A stretch of 8,203 bases of DNA, taken from the NCBI GenBank assembly GCA_913058555.1, contig CAJXRJ010000324.1:1-8203 (forward strand), in the 5' to 3' direction. Position numbers and translations under genes: made by a program. The notes beneath the pieces are model-generated. The model was not told where the DNA came from, did no database searches, and was given only the letters and a program-made list of their open reading frames with translations. The DNA is from an uncultured bacterium. Lineage in GTDB: Bacteria; Planctomycetota; UBA1135; GCA-002686595. Below are positions 1 to 5,991 of the stretch, piece by piece; position 1 is the stretch's first letter, and every line of letters starts with the position of its first letter.

Positions 1-294
1 GACAGGGAGCTAGCGGCGTGCTCGGAGGGAACGAGCGAAGCGGTTCGCGCCATCACCTGGAAGGCTCAGCAGCGACTGCACAAGAGACTCAGAGCTCTGC
101 AGCACCGGCGCGTTCCGATGAAGAAAGCACCCATCGCAGTCACGCGTGAACTTGCGTGCGCCATCTGGGCCGTGGGGCAGGAGGAGAACCTCACCGCCTG
201 GCGGCTCACCATCAAGCAACGAACCAGGAGCCTGGTTCACATGCCCACATGGCCTGGGGCAAACTCCATTTCAGGTTGGGCCACGTCCCCGTGA
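1..294 (+). pseudogene. IS110-family transposase, C-terminal end (5' part outside window)
   Basis: Frame 1 is open from the first base to a TGA at 292-294 (97 codons). Its translation contains ITWKAQQRLHKRLRAL followed by RRVPMKKAPIAVTRELACAIWAV. This is the usual end of IS110/IS1111-type transposases: a helical 'AWKAQRRLHxR' segment, a short loop, then 'xAxARELAxFIWA'. In that family the catalytic DEDD RuvC-like domain and the Transposase_20 domain lie upstream, so they would be off the left edge. After the conserved end there is a tail of about 40 residues (QEENLTAWRLTI onward) that I do not recognise. No frameshift is seen, so the gene may be intact outside the window, but I cannot tell. 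It is listed as a partial gene or remnant because only the 3' end is visible. Family assignment is from remembered motifs. Confidence 0.72.
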
Positions 295-575
295 CGTGAC
301 GCCCGATTCTTAGAGTGAGAATCCCCAAGGCGAGCAGCTCAACTGGGGCATTGACCCGCGAGCATCAGTCTGACCAAGGTTCACTTGGCAGTCGTGCGAG
401 CCAGGCTCCTTTTTCACCAAGTCACTCATAGGAGGCGCGCTCACAGGCGCGCCCCCGCGCCGTCGCTGTAGGGCGACGACGGCGCGGGGGCGCTCCCGGG
501 AAGAATCAACTTCTCAGCCAACGAAACAGCACTATCTGAAGCCTCGCCAACTGAGGGTTGACAGGTCCATCCACA
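295..575. other. Non-coding interval between transposase end and beta-helix gene
   Basis: About 280 bases with no convincing gene on either strand. The only structure I see is the strong GC-rich hairpin at 449-493. Upstream of the hairpin the sequence is unremarkable and shows no inverted repeat that could be the IS110 end. Confidence 0.6.
449..493. terminator. Strong GC-rich hairpin, probable transcription end for the beta-helix gene
   Basis: A perfect 17-bp stem: GCGCCCCCGCGCCGTCG at 449-465 pairs with 477-493, with an 11-base loop between. It lies 83 to 127 bases beyond the stop codon of the minus-strand beta-helix gene, where its transcript should end. There is no T-run on either side, so it is not a textbook intrinsic terminator. 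It may act as a Rho-assisted or RNA-stabilising 3' end, and being symmetrical it could serve either strand. The structure is seen directly; the function is inferred from position. Confidence 0.5.
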
Positions 576-2303
576 TCAATCGAAGACGATGGTGGTCGCA
601 TCCGTGAACGAGTAGCCGTTGAGCCCCGCGGGGTCCCGGTGCCAGCACTCGAAGGACCAGGACTGACCGGGAAGGACGGGGGCAAAACCAGACGTGGTCG
701 GGATCGCCCTCAGATCGAGAGCGAGGGAGAACTGACCGCCGGGGCCGGTGCCGAGCACCTGACCCGGCTCGATGAATCGCCCGATGTCCGGGCCGCCCAG
801 GCAGATGCTGATTCCGCTAGGAGTGATCCCTGCCCCCAGGTTGCGGCTCACAATGAAGATCCCGAACTGGTTCGCGGGAAGCTGGCTGGCCGTAAGCACG
901 ACCGAGTTATCAGAGGCAGTCGTCGAACCAAACGCATCGATCATGCCGCGCTGGCCCGAGGCGTTCAGGTCCCCTCTGCAGAACATTGTTCCGATTGCGC
1001 CGATGGAGCGCTCCACGGCGCCGATGTCGAGGATCTCGCCCGTCCCCACGCCGGTGTTCGACGTCTGCGGATCGTCAACGCGGCGGCGCTTGCCCGTCAA
1101 GTCCCCCACGCTCAGGAAGAAGGCGTTCTCCGGTCCGGCGGCATCGATGACGGGGGAGCCTGGGAGCGGCTCAAAGTCCCCTCCCATCGGGTCGGTCAAC
1201 ATCGGATCGGCGCTAGAGTTAGCCGTACCCCCAAACGTCCAGCCCTGGACATGGGAGTGGGTGACCCGCGACTGAATGTTCAGCTGATTCCCGGCGCCCA
1301 TGGCGCCGCCGTCACCGACGTTCCCCCAGAGGATGCTGTTGGTCACCTCAAGGTCCGCGCCCGTCGCCTTGAGAATTCCACCCACGGCTGCCGTCAGTGC
1401 GCGGTTGCCAAAGACGGTGGAGCTTGCGAGCTCCAGCTCGCCTTGGGCGAGCAAGAAAACGGCGCCGCCGCCGAATGATCCTCGCGCCTCATTGTCCACG
1501 AAGAGGGAGTCTGTCACCTCGGCTCTCGCCGACTGGACCGCACACAAGGCGCCGCCCGCCCCCGCGCTGTTCCCGTGGAACTCACAGCGCTCCAACGTGA
1601 CCTGCTCGACGCCCCCCAGGTAGAGACCTCCACCGAAGGCGCCGACGAAGTTGTTCTCGAAGAGACAGCCGACAAAACGGCAACCCGCGCCGCCCGTGCC
1701 GAGTGAGCGGCACGCCACGGCACCTCCGCCAACCTGAGCTTCGTTGTCCCGAAATGTGCAGTCCATGAACTCGGTGGAGCTCGGCGCCGCGCCGTCATCA
1801 TCCACCGCCCCCCCAAAGCTCGCGGAGCCCCAAGCAAAGCCGCCCTCGATGGTCACCCTGTCGATCTGCCCACTGGCCCCGTCCAAGCTGACGACATGAC
1901 GAGAGTTGTCGTCCTTGGACCCGCCGGCGGAGAGATCGTCCCCCGCGAGGTCGCCGTCAAGGATCGTGGGCGCGAGGCCGTTGGCCGGTCGCTCGCCCGG
2001 ACTCGATTCGCCCCCGGCAAAGCCCCCATGAATCTGCACCCAACCCTGGATCAGAAAGGTGAAATGGCCTCCAGCCACGTCGACGCTTGGCCGGTACCGC
2101 CCACCGGTCACCCAAATCTGATCGCCGAACTCACGGGCCTCGAGCGCCGCGTCGAGCCCGTGCGACCCCTGGTAGGCATCCGCCCAGGAGGAACCGTCGT
2201 TCGCGCCCGTCGTGAGGTCGGCGTCGACGTAAATGGTCTCTGGCAGAACGGAGGGACCTGCGAGGCCGCCAAGGGCGGCCAGCGTCAGCAAGGAACAGAT
2301 CAT
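576..2303 (-). CDS. Secreted right-handed beta-helix protein with choice-of-anchor-Q-like region and planctomycetal C-terminal domain
   Basis: A 575-residue exported protein. The ATG at 2303 is the first start after an in-frame TAG upstream; no clear Shine-Dalgarno is visible. Residues 1 to about 20 (MICSLLTLAALGGLAG) form a short hydrophobic signal peptide without a basic n-region. IYVDADL at 24-30 and GSSWADAY at 37-44 are the usual opening of secreted pectin-lyase-like helices. From about 145 to 330 there are repeats with an F-x-x-N turn and a following GG[AG] (CTFRDNEA, CLFENNF, CEFHGNSA, SLFVDNEA, STVFGNRA, SILWGN), as in polymorphic outer-membrane-protein repeats. PGSPVIDAAG (381-390) to DIGAVE (426-431) is the choice-of-anchor-Q type ending. 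Residues 442-575 form the C-terminal domain shared with two other proteins here, with signature WSFECWHRD. No catalytic residues are evident, so an adhesive or surface-structural role is more likely than polysaccharide cleavage; this is inference. Intact, and apparently a single-gene unit. Confidence 0.9.
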   Translation of the reverse strand: MICSLLTLAALGGLAGPSVLPETIYVDADLTTGANDGSSWADAYQGSHGLDAALEAREFGDQIWVTGGRYRPSVDVAGGHFTFLIQGWVQIHGGFAGGESSPGERPANGLAPTILDGDLAGDDLSAGGSKDDNSRHVVSLDGASGQIDRVTIEGGFAWGSASFGGAVDDDGAAPSSTEFMDCTFRDNEAQVGGGAVACRSLGTGGAGCRFVGCLFENNFVGAFGGGLYLGGVEQVTLERCEFHGNSAGAGGALCAVQSARAEVTDSLFVDNEARGSFGGGAVFLLAQGELELASSTVFGNRALTAAVGGILKATGADLEVTNSILWGNVGDGGAMGAGNQLNIQSRVTHSHVQGWTFGGTANSSADPMLTDPMGGDFEPLPGSPVIDAAGPENAFFLSVGDLTGKRRRVDDPQTSNTGVGTGEILDIGAVERSIGAIGTMFCRGDLNASGQRGMIDAFGSTTASDNSVVLTASQLPANQFGIFIVSRNLGAGITPSGISICLGGPDIGRFIEPGQVLGTGPGGQFSLALDLRAIPTTSGFAPVLPGQSWSFECWHRDPAGLNGYSFTDATTIVFD

Positions 2304-2521
2304 GGGCAGCGAGCTCTATGGACGAGGGAAGGGTTTCGCTCGACCTTACTCCAGATCGTCAAAGTCTGCAGGCGTGCGGGGCCCCCTGCCATGGGACCTC
2401 AGCCGCCGGGACATGACGCCGAGAATCACATCAGGGAGCGAGGATCGGAAACCACGACGAGTTCGCCCACCAAGTGCCCTGCATAGACAAGCCGCTGCTC
2501 GGCGATCTCGACCACGTCCTG

Positions 2522-2533
2522 AAGTACCGTGCC
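2522..2533 (+). repeat. Partial tandem copy of the repeat-arm tip
   Basis: AAGTACCGTGCC here is repeated after a single A at 2535-2546, where it forms the start of the left arm of element A. It is a 12-base duplication of the arm tip, perhaps from slippage or from an abortive second insertion. Confidence 0.75.
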
Positions 2534-2534
2534 A

Positions 2535-2657
2535 AAGTACCGTGCCAGGATCGTTCTTTCGCTTTTGATCTTGTCAGTTGAGCCGCGCCTACATGGGCCG
2601 CCAATCCAAACACGCCAGGCAGGCCGAAAGCGAAATAGCGATCCTGGCACGGTACTT
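2535..2657. repeat. Inverted-repeat element A (REP/MITE-like), 123 bp
   Basis: Left arm 2535-2566 begins AAGTACCGTGCCAGGATC and ends TTTCGCTTTT. The right arm, 2626-2657 on the opposite strand, begins with the identical 18 bases and ends TTTCGCTTTC. The arms are about 32 bases and differ at only three positions. The 59-base spacer between them holds no gene. Element B (3920-4041) has matching arms and almost the same total length (122 bp) but an unrelated spacer, so the arms are what is conserved. Short palindromic repeats with conserved arms and no coding capacity fit REP doublets mobilised by a RAYT-type (Y1) transposase, or a MITE; no such transposase is in the window. The right arm ends one base from a minus-strand stop codon at 2659. 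Confidence 0.85.
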
Positions 2658-3025
2658 CTCAGCCTATTGCCCATGCGATGGTGGCGTCGGCGCGCCAGGT
2701 CGTGAACGTGCCGTCAGCACCCTCTAGCTCGGAGATGAAGCCGCGCGCGATATGTTCTCCGACCGCGAAGCATGCGGGGCGTTGCGATTTGAGCGTGTGA
2801 GTCTCCTCCGCCGCTTCGATCTCCCTTTGAGGGCGCCAGCTCCGCTGGCGGTACGGTGCCGGAGCCGATTCCGCCAATGGCCTTCGCATGCGTGCCTTCC
2901 CTCTAGTGTTGGGGCGGAGTTGGTTCCCTTCGCGCGGTGACGCACTTTTGCTGAAGGAATGGCGGCAACGGCTACGGTTACGTACCGCTTTGATACCCCC
3001 TTCGAGGCATGTCCGCGGAGCGAAG

Positions 3026-3056
3026 GACCATTCCCCTGCCCTGACCGACCATTCCC
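3026..3056. repeat. Pair of direct repeats 21 bp apart upstream of the EF-hand gene
   Basis: GACCATTCCC occurs at 3026-3035 and again at 3047-3056, a 21-base period or about two helical turns. A shorter match, ACCATTCC, recurs at 3159-3166 just before the start codon at 3188. Two-turn spacing is typical of sites bound by a dimeric regulator, but no palindromic operator or promoter can be seen nearby, so regulation is only a guess. Confidence 0.3.
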
Positions 3057-3187
3057 AACATGACCAACTGAACGCGCTGGTGGACAGGAACCGACGGACT
3101 GCTCTTTGGTTGAGGTCCATGTCCGTGCGAATAGTCTGAGGGGATGACCCCACGCCGCACCATTCCGGGCCCAGCCTGAAACAAGCC

Positions 3188-3634
3188 ATGACCATGATCC
3201 GTACCACGATTCTCATCCTTTGCCTCGGCTTCGGCCTCAGCGCCTCGTCCATCGCTCAAGATAGCGGCAAGAAGAAGGGCGACGAACCCGGCAAGAAGCG
3301 CGCCATTCCCGAACGCCTCAAACAGTTCGACAAGAACAACGATGGCAAGCTCGACGAGGCCGAGCGCAAGGCCATGCGTGAAGAGATTGCGAAGAAGGGC
3401 GAGGGGAAGAAGAAGGGAAAGCGTGGTGGTGCAGACGCCGGGAAGCGCCGTGCCGAGCTTCTCAAGAAGTACGACAAGGACGGCGACGGGAAGCTCAACG
3501 AGGCCGAACGCAAGGCCATGCGTGAGGACGTCACGAAGAAGCGCGGCGACGGCGGGAAGGGCAAGCGTCGCGGCGACAAGCGCAAGCCGCCCGTCGGCAA
3601 GAAAAAGGGCACCAAAGGTGGTGGCGACCGCTGA
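3188..3634 (+). CDS. Small secreted calcium-binding protein with two EF-hands
   Basis: 148 residues. Residues 1-24 (MTMIRTTILILCLGFGLSAS then SIAQ) are a clear signal peptide, probably cut after the AQ at 23-24. There are two canonical 12-residue EF-hand loops: DKNNDGKLDEAE at 48-59 and DKDGDGKLNEAE at 96-107. Both have Asp at position 1, Gly at 6 and Glu at 12, so both should bind calcium. Each loop is followed by the same helix (RKAMREEIAKK and RKAMREDVTKK), so the protein is an internal duplication of about 48 residues. The linker and the C-terminal 30 residues are very rich in Lys, Arg and Gly (about 65-90 and 117-148), giving a strongly basic protein that could contact acidic polysaccharide, nucleic acid or envelope. 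ATG at 3188 is chosen; 3194 is a possible alternative. No clear Shine-Dalgarno. Apparently monocistronic; role unknown. Confidence 0.85.
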   Translation: MTMIRTTILILCLGFGLSASSIAQDSGKKKGDEPGKKRAIPERLKQFDKNNDGKLDEAERKAMREEIAKKGEGKKKGKRGGADAGKRRAELLKKYDKDGDGKLNEAERKAMREDVTKKRGDGGKGKRRGDKRKPPVGKKKGTKGGGDR

Positions 3635-3757
3635 CGCCGAATCTCGAGCACGGGCAAGCGGGTGCCTCCGTCATGGCCTGTTACAGACCGAGGGTAGCCT
3701 CGCCGCCGATCCCGTGTTGCACGCGATCTAGACTCGATGGGTCATGAGCGAGGTCAG

Positions 3758-3919
3758 ATGAGGAAAGCACCCGGGCCCCACACGGCCTGCCCGAACGGCG
3801 CGTGCGAGCGGCATGGACGGCACGACTCAGGCACCGTTGTCCTGTACGGCTTCCCTTGGGTCAAGGGCGGAAGGCGCCGACGATTCCGTAGCACCGCCTG
3901 CGGCAAGACGTTCGAGCCA
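3758..3919 (+). pseudogene. Truncated transposase zinc-ribbon N-terminus
   Basis: From ATG 3758, preceded by a GAGGT-type ribosome-binding site, the frame reads MRKAPGPHTACPNGACERHG, then a basic stretch ending GGRRRRFRSTACGKTF. This is the zinc ribbon found at the N-terminus of many IS transposases: CPNxxC, then HG, then RRxRCxxCGKTF about 30 residues on. The third Cys is replaced by Ser (RSTAC instead of RCxxC), so the Zn site is probably dead. Right after KTFEP the frame runs into the left arm of inverted-repeat element B at 3920, and the helix-turn-helix and catalytic parts are absent. Further translation (KYGARISLSL) is only the repeat arm. An ATG at 3737 is also in frame. The exact IS family is not certain. 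Confidence 0.65.
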
Positions 3920-4041
3920 AAGTACGGAGCCAGGATCAGTCTTTCGCTTTCGAGCACCGTGACATGAACGGGTTGCCGGCCATCTGGTTGCGAGTCGAGT
4001 GCTGGAACCAAAAGTGAAAGAACGATCCTGGCTCTGTACTT
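3920..4041. repeat. Inverted-repeat element B (REP/MITE-like), 122 bp
   Basis: Left arm 3920-3950 begins AAGTACGGAGCCAGGATC and ends TTTCGCTTT. The right arm, 4011-4041 on the opposite strand, begins AAGTACAGAGCCAGGATC and ends TTTCACTTT. The arms match those of element A except at a few positions, mainly the three bases after AAGTAC. The spacer of 60 bases differs from that of A. The element forms the junction between two unrelated transposase pieces: it cuts a plus-strand zinc ribbon on the left, and three bases beyond its right arm is the stop codon of a minus-strand IS66 fragment. No coding capacity. Confidence 0.85.
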
Positions 4042-4044
4042 CCT

Positions 4045-4248
4045 TCAAGGAGGTCGGCCCATGTGCACATCCTCGAGGTACTCGTCGGGCGAAACTCCCT
4101 CGAGCTTGCGGCTCATGCCGAGCGAGTAGAGCCGGCGAGCACTCACGCCATCTCGCTGGCTGCCGAAGATAAGCCAACTCTCCCAGCCCGTAACTAGGTG
4201 CCCAAGGTCACGCTCCGTGTCGTTGTTGTGGTTCCCCGGGTTGTGCAG
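4045..4248 (-). pseudogene. IS66-family transposase, C-terminal remnant
   Basis: About 67 residues on the minus strand ending at TGA 4045-4047. The reading LHNPGNHNNDTERDLGHLVT, then GWESWLIFGSQRDG, then ARRLYSLGMSRKLEGVSPDEYLEDV aligns with the end of IS66 transposases: DNNxTERxLRxxxxGRxNWLFxGSxxGG, then xxYSLxxSxKxxGxxPxxYLxDV. The TER motif carries the catalytic Glu of the DDE triad, which is kept, while GR has become GW, a sign of decay. The part upstream of the LHNPGN segment does not continue into IS66 sequence: at 4248/4249 the DNA switches to the FG-GAP gene on the other strand. The catalytic Asp residues, zinc finger and companion genes are missing, so this is dead. Confidence 0.8.
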
Positions 4249-5539
4249 TCGCTCCTTGTGGATGTGGACATGGACGGTGAGCTCGACCTCGTCACCCTCA
4301 GTCGTCCATCCAATGCCGGTTGTATCCTGGATTGGCGCCCGGAGGATGGCAACGGATCGTTCGGCGCCGAGATTCGAATTGGGATCGTCGGATGCATCGA
4401 TCCTTCGCTTCCATGAGCAGTTGTTCGATGCCGCCGACCTGGACGGGGATGGCGACATGGATTTCTTGGCGGCTACCGACCGAGGCGCCATCAGGATCGA
4501 CGCTGTTTCACCGACGCAGTTCTCTTCTCCATACCGCTTCACAAGCGCGAGCGCCAAAGTGGTGCGGGCGCGCGATCTTGATGGGGACGGCAGGGTGGAT
4601 ATCGCAGTCGGGGGTGCAGGTCTCACGGGGGAGCCAGCGCGGCTCTGTTGCAATGGCGGCCCAGTAGTTGAGGTTCTTAGCTCAGCGGGGATCCAAACTT
4701 CATGGACGTTCTTCGAGGACTTCGATCTCGACGGAAACCTCGACGTCGCCATCGACGGAGGAACTTCCGGCGCGGTGCGGGTGCATCTGAACCCTGGAGG
4801 ATTCCAACTCGCAACGGCGCTGGTCTCTGCTGTGACGTGGGTGTTCTTTAACGACTTCGATGATGTCGACAGGGATGGGGACGCAGATTTGCTTACAGCT
4901 GCGTACCTCTTTGGCTCGTTCGGGTGGTATGAGAACCTCGGCGACGGCACCTTTGGACCGCGCCAAGTTCTGGTTCAGAACGCGTATTCCATTTCAGCCC
5001 CCCGCGGCTTGTGGATGTGGGCGCTTCCGGCGCAGCCTTGGTGGACGTCGTCGACGTTGATTCAGCTGCCGACCCCGTGATTGAGAACTGGTGGAACTCC
5101 CAGATTTGGCTCTACCGCAACGCGACTTCCGTCGGCGTGTGCGGCGGTGGGCAATTCCACCGGGCATCCCAGCTGTCTCTGGGCAACAGGTACGGTCTCC
5201 GTATCGGCGAGCGCCTTGAGCTTGACCTGGAGCCAGGTACCGAACGCGAGCTGGAGTGCGATGCTCGTCGGGCGTTCCTTTGGAACGGCGATGCTCCCGG
5301 GGGCTGCGGCACCCGCTTGCCTGGGGGCACTCTTTGGGGTCTTTGGCCGGCCCTCGGAGTTGCGCCGAGTGGATCCCTCCGGATCGGCGCGCCTGACCGT
5401 TGACCTCACGGACCTTCCCACGCGGACCGGGCGCACGGGCGCGCTGGCTGGCGAAACGTGGCACTTCCCGGCCTGGTTTCGAGAGGCTTCGATAACGAGC
5501 AACTTTTCGGAAGCGGTCAGTCTGAGCTTCACGCCCTAG
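4249..5539 (+). pseudogene. 5'-truncated, frameshifted secreted FG-GAP/VCBS repeat protein
   Basis: The reading moves between two frames. Frame 1 from 4249 gives SLLVDVDMDGELDLVTL. Near 4381-4384 it moves to frame 2 (ASILRFHEQLFDAADLDGDG). Near 4998-5003 it returns to frame 1 (LVDVGASGAALVDVVDVDSA, then IWLYRN). Near 5133-5141 it moves to frame 2 again (GNSTGHPS) through to the TAG at 5537-5539. At least five calcium-binding loops of the D-x-D-x-D-G type are visible (4261, 4436, 4574, 4718, 4862), as in integrin-like FG-GAP beta-propellers; a weaker one is near 5053. The end, from about 5142, is the C-terminal domain shared with the two intact secreted proteins (ALAGETWHFPAWFRE, then NFSEAVSLSFTP). 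The signal peptide and first propeller blades are absent: position 4249 abuts the IS66 remnant. All three shifts are single-base and at or near short G or C runs. Decayed gene most likely; base errors in assembly are the alternative. Confidence 0.82.
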
Positions 5540-5710
5540 CACGCACTCTTGGTCAGTGCGTCTCGAGCGCAGCATTGACTGCGTCACGAATGGACCGCGC
5601 CGGAACCAATAGAAGCACCTCTCGAAGTCGCGGTCAATCCGTGTCGCACTTCTACGGAGGGGCCCAGTGCGACGACGGGATCAGGGCCTTCGCAGCTCGG
5701 GATCGGGTCG

Positions 5711-5815
5711 CTAGCTCCGAGGAGAAGCGTGTTCGCATTGAAAAGAGCGCGGAACGCCGGGGGCTCTCCCCATGCCCGCAAGCAGCTCGGCGAGTAGTTC
5801 TTTGCGTACCGCCAT
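5711..5815 (-). pseudogene. N-terminal fragment of an IS256/Mutator-type transposase (tentative)
   Basis: Minus-strand ATG at 5815 with a strong ribosome-binding site (AGGAGGAGGG, 5824-5833, 8-base gap). The first residues, MAVRKELLAELLAG, resemble the opening of many IS256-family transposases ('MAxRKELLDELLxG'). After about residue 15 the reading (MGRAPGVPRSFQCEH) no longer looks like that family and stops at TAG 5711-5713 after 34 codons, so only the 5' tip survives. A sequence resembling an IS256 terminal inverted repeat lies just upstream (5854-5884). The assignment rests on a short N-terminus and a remembered end motif, so it is tentative; a small real peptide gene is possible but less likely. 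Confidence 0.45.
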
Positions 5816-5823
5816 GGTCAATG

Positions 5824-5839
5824 CCCTCCTCCTGGAGGG
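5824..5839 (-). promoter_or_regulatory. Hairpin overlapping the transposase ribosome-binding site
   Basis: CCCTCC and GGAGGG form a perfect 6-bp stem with a 4-base loop. On the minus-strand transcript the loop and the 3' half of the stem contain the AGGAGGAGGG Shine-Dalgarno of the ATG at 5815. Such sequestration is known in other IS elements, where it blocks translation of read-through transcripts. Structure seen; function inferred. Confidence 0.4.
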
Positions 5840-5853
5840 TACACGGACATTGC

Positions 5854-5884
5854 GATTTACACCGTTCAACTGACACTCCCTCTC
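5854..5884 (-). repeat. Possible IS256-type terminal inverted repeat (left end only)
   Basis: Read on the minus strand the segment is GAGAGGGAGTGTCAGTTG followed by AACGGTGTAAATC. IS256-family ends often run 'GAGxGTGTCC...TGTGTAAA' at this distance from the transposase start. No matching right end is found in the window, in keeping with a remnant. Confidence 0.4.
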
Positions 5885-5991
5885 TTCGCGGAAGGATCCG
5901 TACTTTCGCGCGGCCCTCCATTTTCATCATTGTCTGCTACGGTATCCCTAACGCTCGCTTTTCGCCGACGCTTCAACCCCACGCTGTGCCC

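Larger units (their letters stand above)
2304..3187. other. Gene-poor region holding inverted-repeat element A
   Basis: Nearly 900 bases without a gene I can defend. It contains the inverted-repeat element at 2535-2657 with a partial tandem copy of its tip at 2522-2533, a small perfect hairpin at 2834-2850 (CGCCAGC, three-base loop, GCTGGCG), and direct repeats ahead of the EF-hand gene. On the minus strand, the peptide ending at the TGA at 2659-2661 (ISELEGADGTFTTWRADA and its flanks) reads like real protein and could be the 3' relic of a lost gene, but I do not recognise it and its upstream frame looks non-coding. Promoters for the divergent genes at 2303 and 3188 should lie here; I see no clear -35/-10 pair. 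Confidence 0.5.
5540..5991. other. Intergenic stretch with an IS256-like remnant
   Basis: About 450 bases between the FG-GAP remnant and the next secreted protein. The right half carries the putative IS256-type end (5711-5884, minus strand). The left half, about 5540-5710, shows no gene I recognise on either strand. The plus-strand frame open from 5458 into the next gene is not continuous coding: it overlaps the FG-GAP end and only becomes protein-like at the signal peptide starting at 5992. Confidence 0.5.

Noticed and set aside
558..1478. Long plus-strand reading of 306 codons inside the beta-helix gene
   Set aside because: It is antisense to a clearly recognisable secreted beta-helix protein; the translation is Arg/Ala/Gly-rich with no domain or signal peptide, as expected for a GC-rich shadow frame.
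2522..4041. CRISPR array
   Set aside because: The repeats are inverted pairs over 1 kb apart, not regularly spaced direct repeats, and no cas gene is present.
4249..4950. Minus-strand reading extending the IS66 fragment upstream to 4950
   Set aside because: Only the part below about 4248 resembles IS66. The remainder is the complement of FG-GAP repeats and is Ser/Pro/Arg-rich shadow sequence.
5894..5905. Possible sixth repeat arm (minus strand AAGTACGGATCC)
   Set aside because: Only the first nine bases match the arm and the rest diverges; it may be chance, or a relic disrupted by the IS256-like end, but cannot be supported.
5458..5991. Plus-strand N-terminal extension of the 5992-6987 protein
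   Set aside because: The extension overlaps the end of the FG-GAP remnant, has no domain, and a clear signal peptide starts at 5992.
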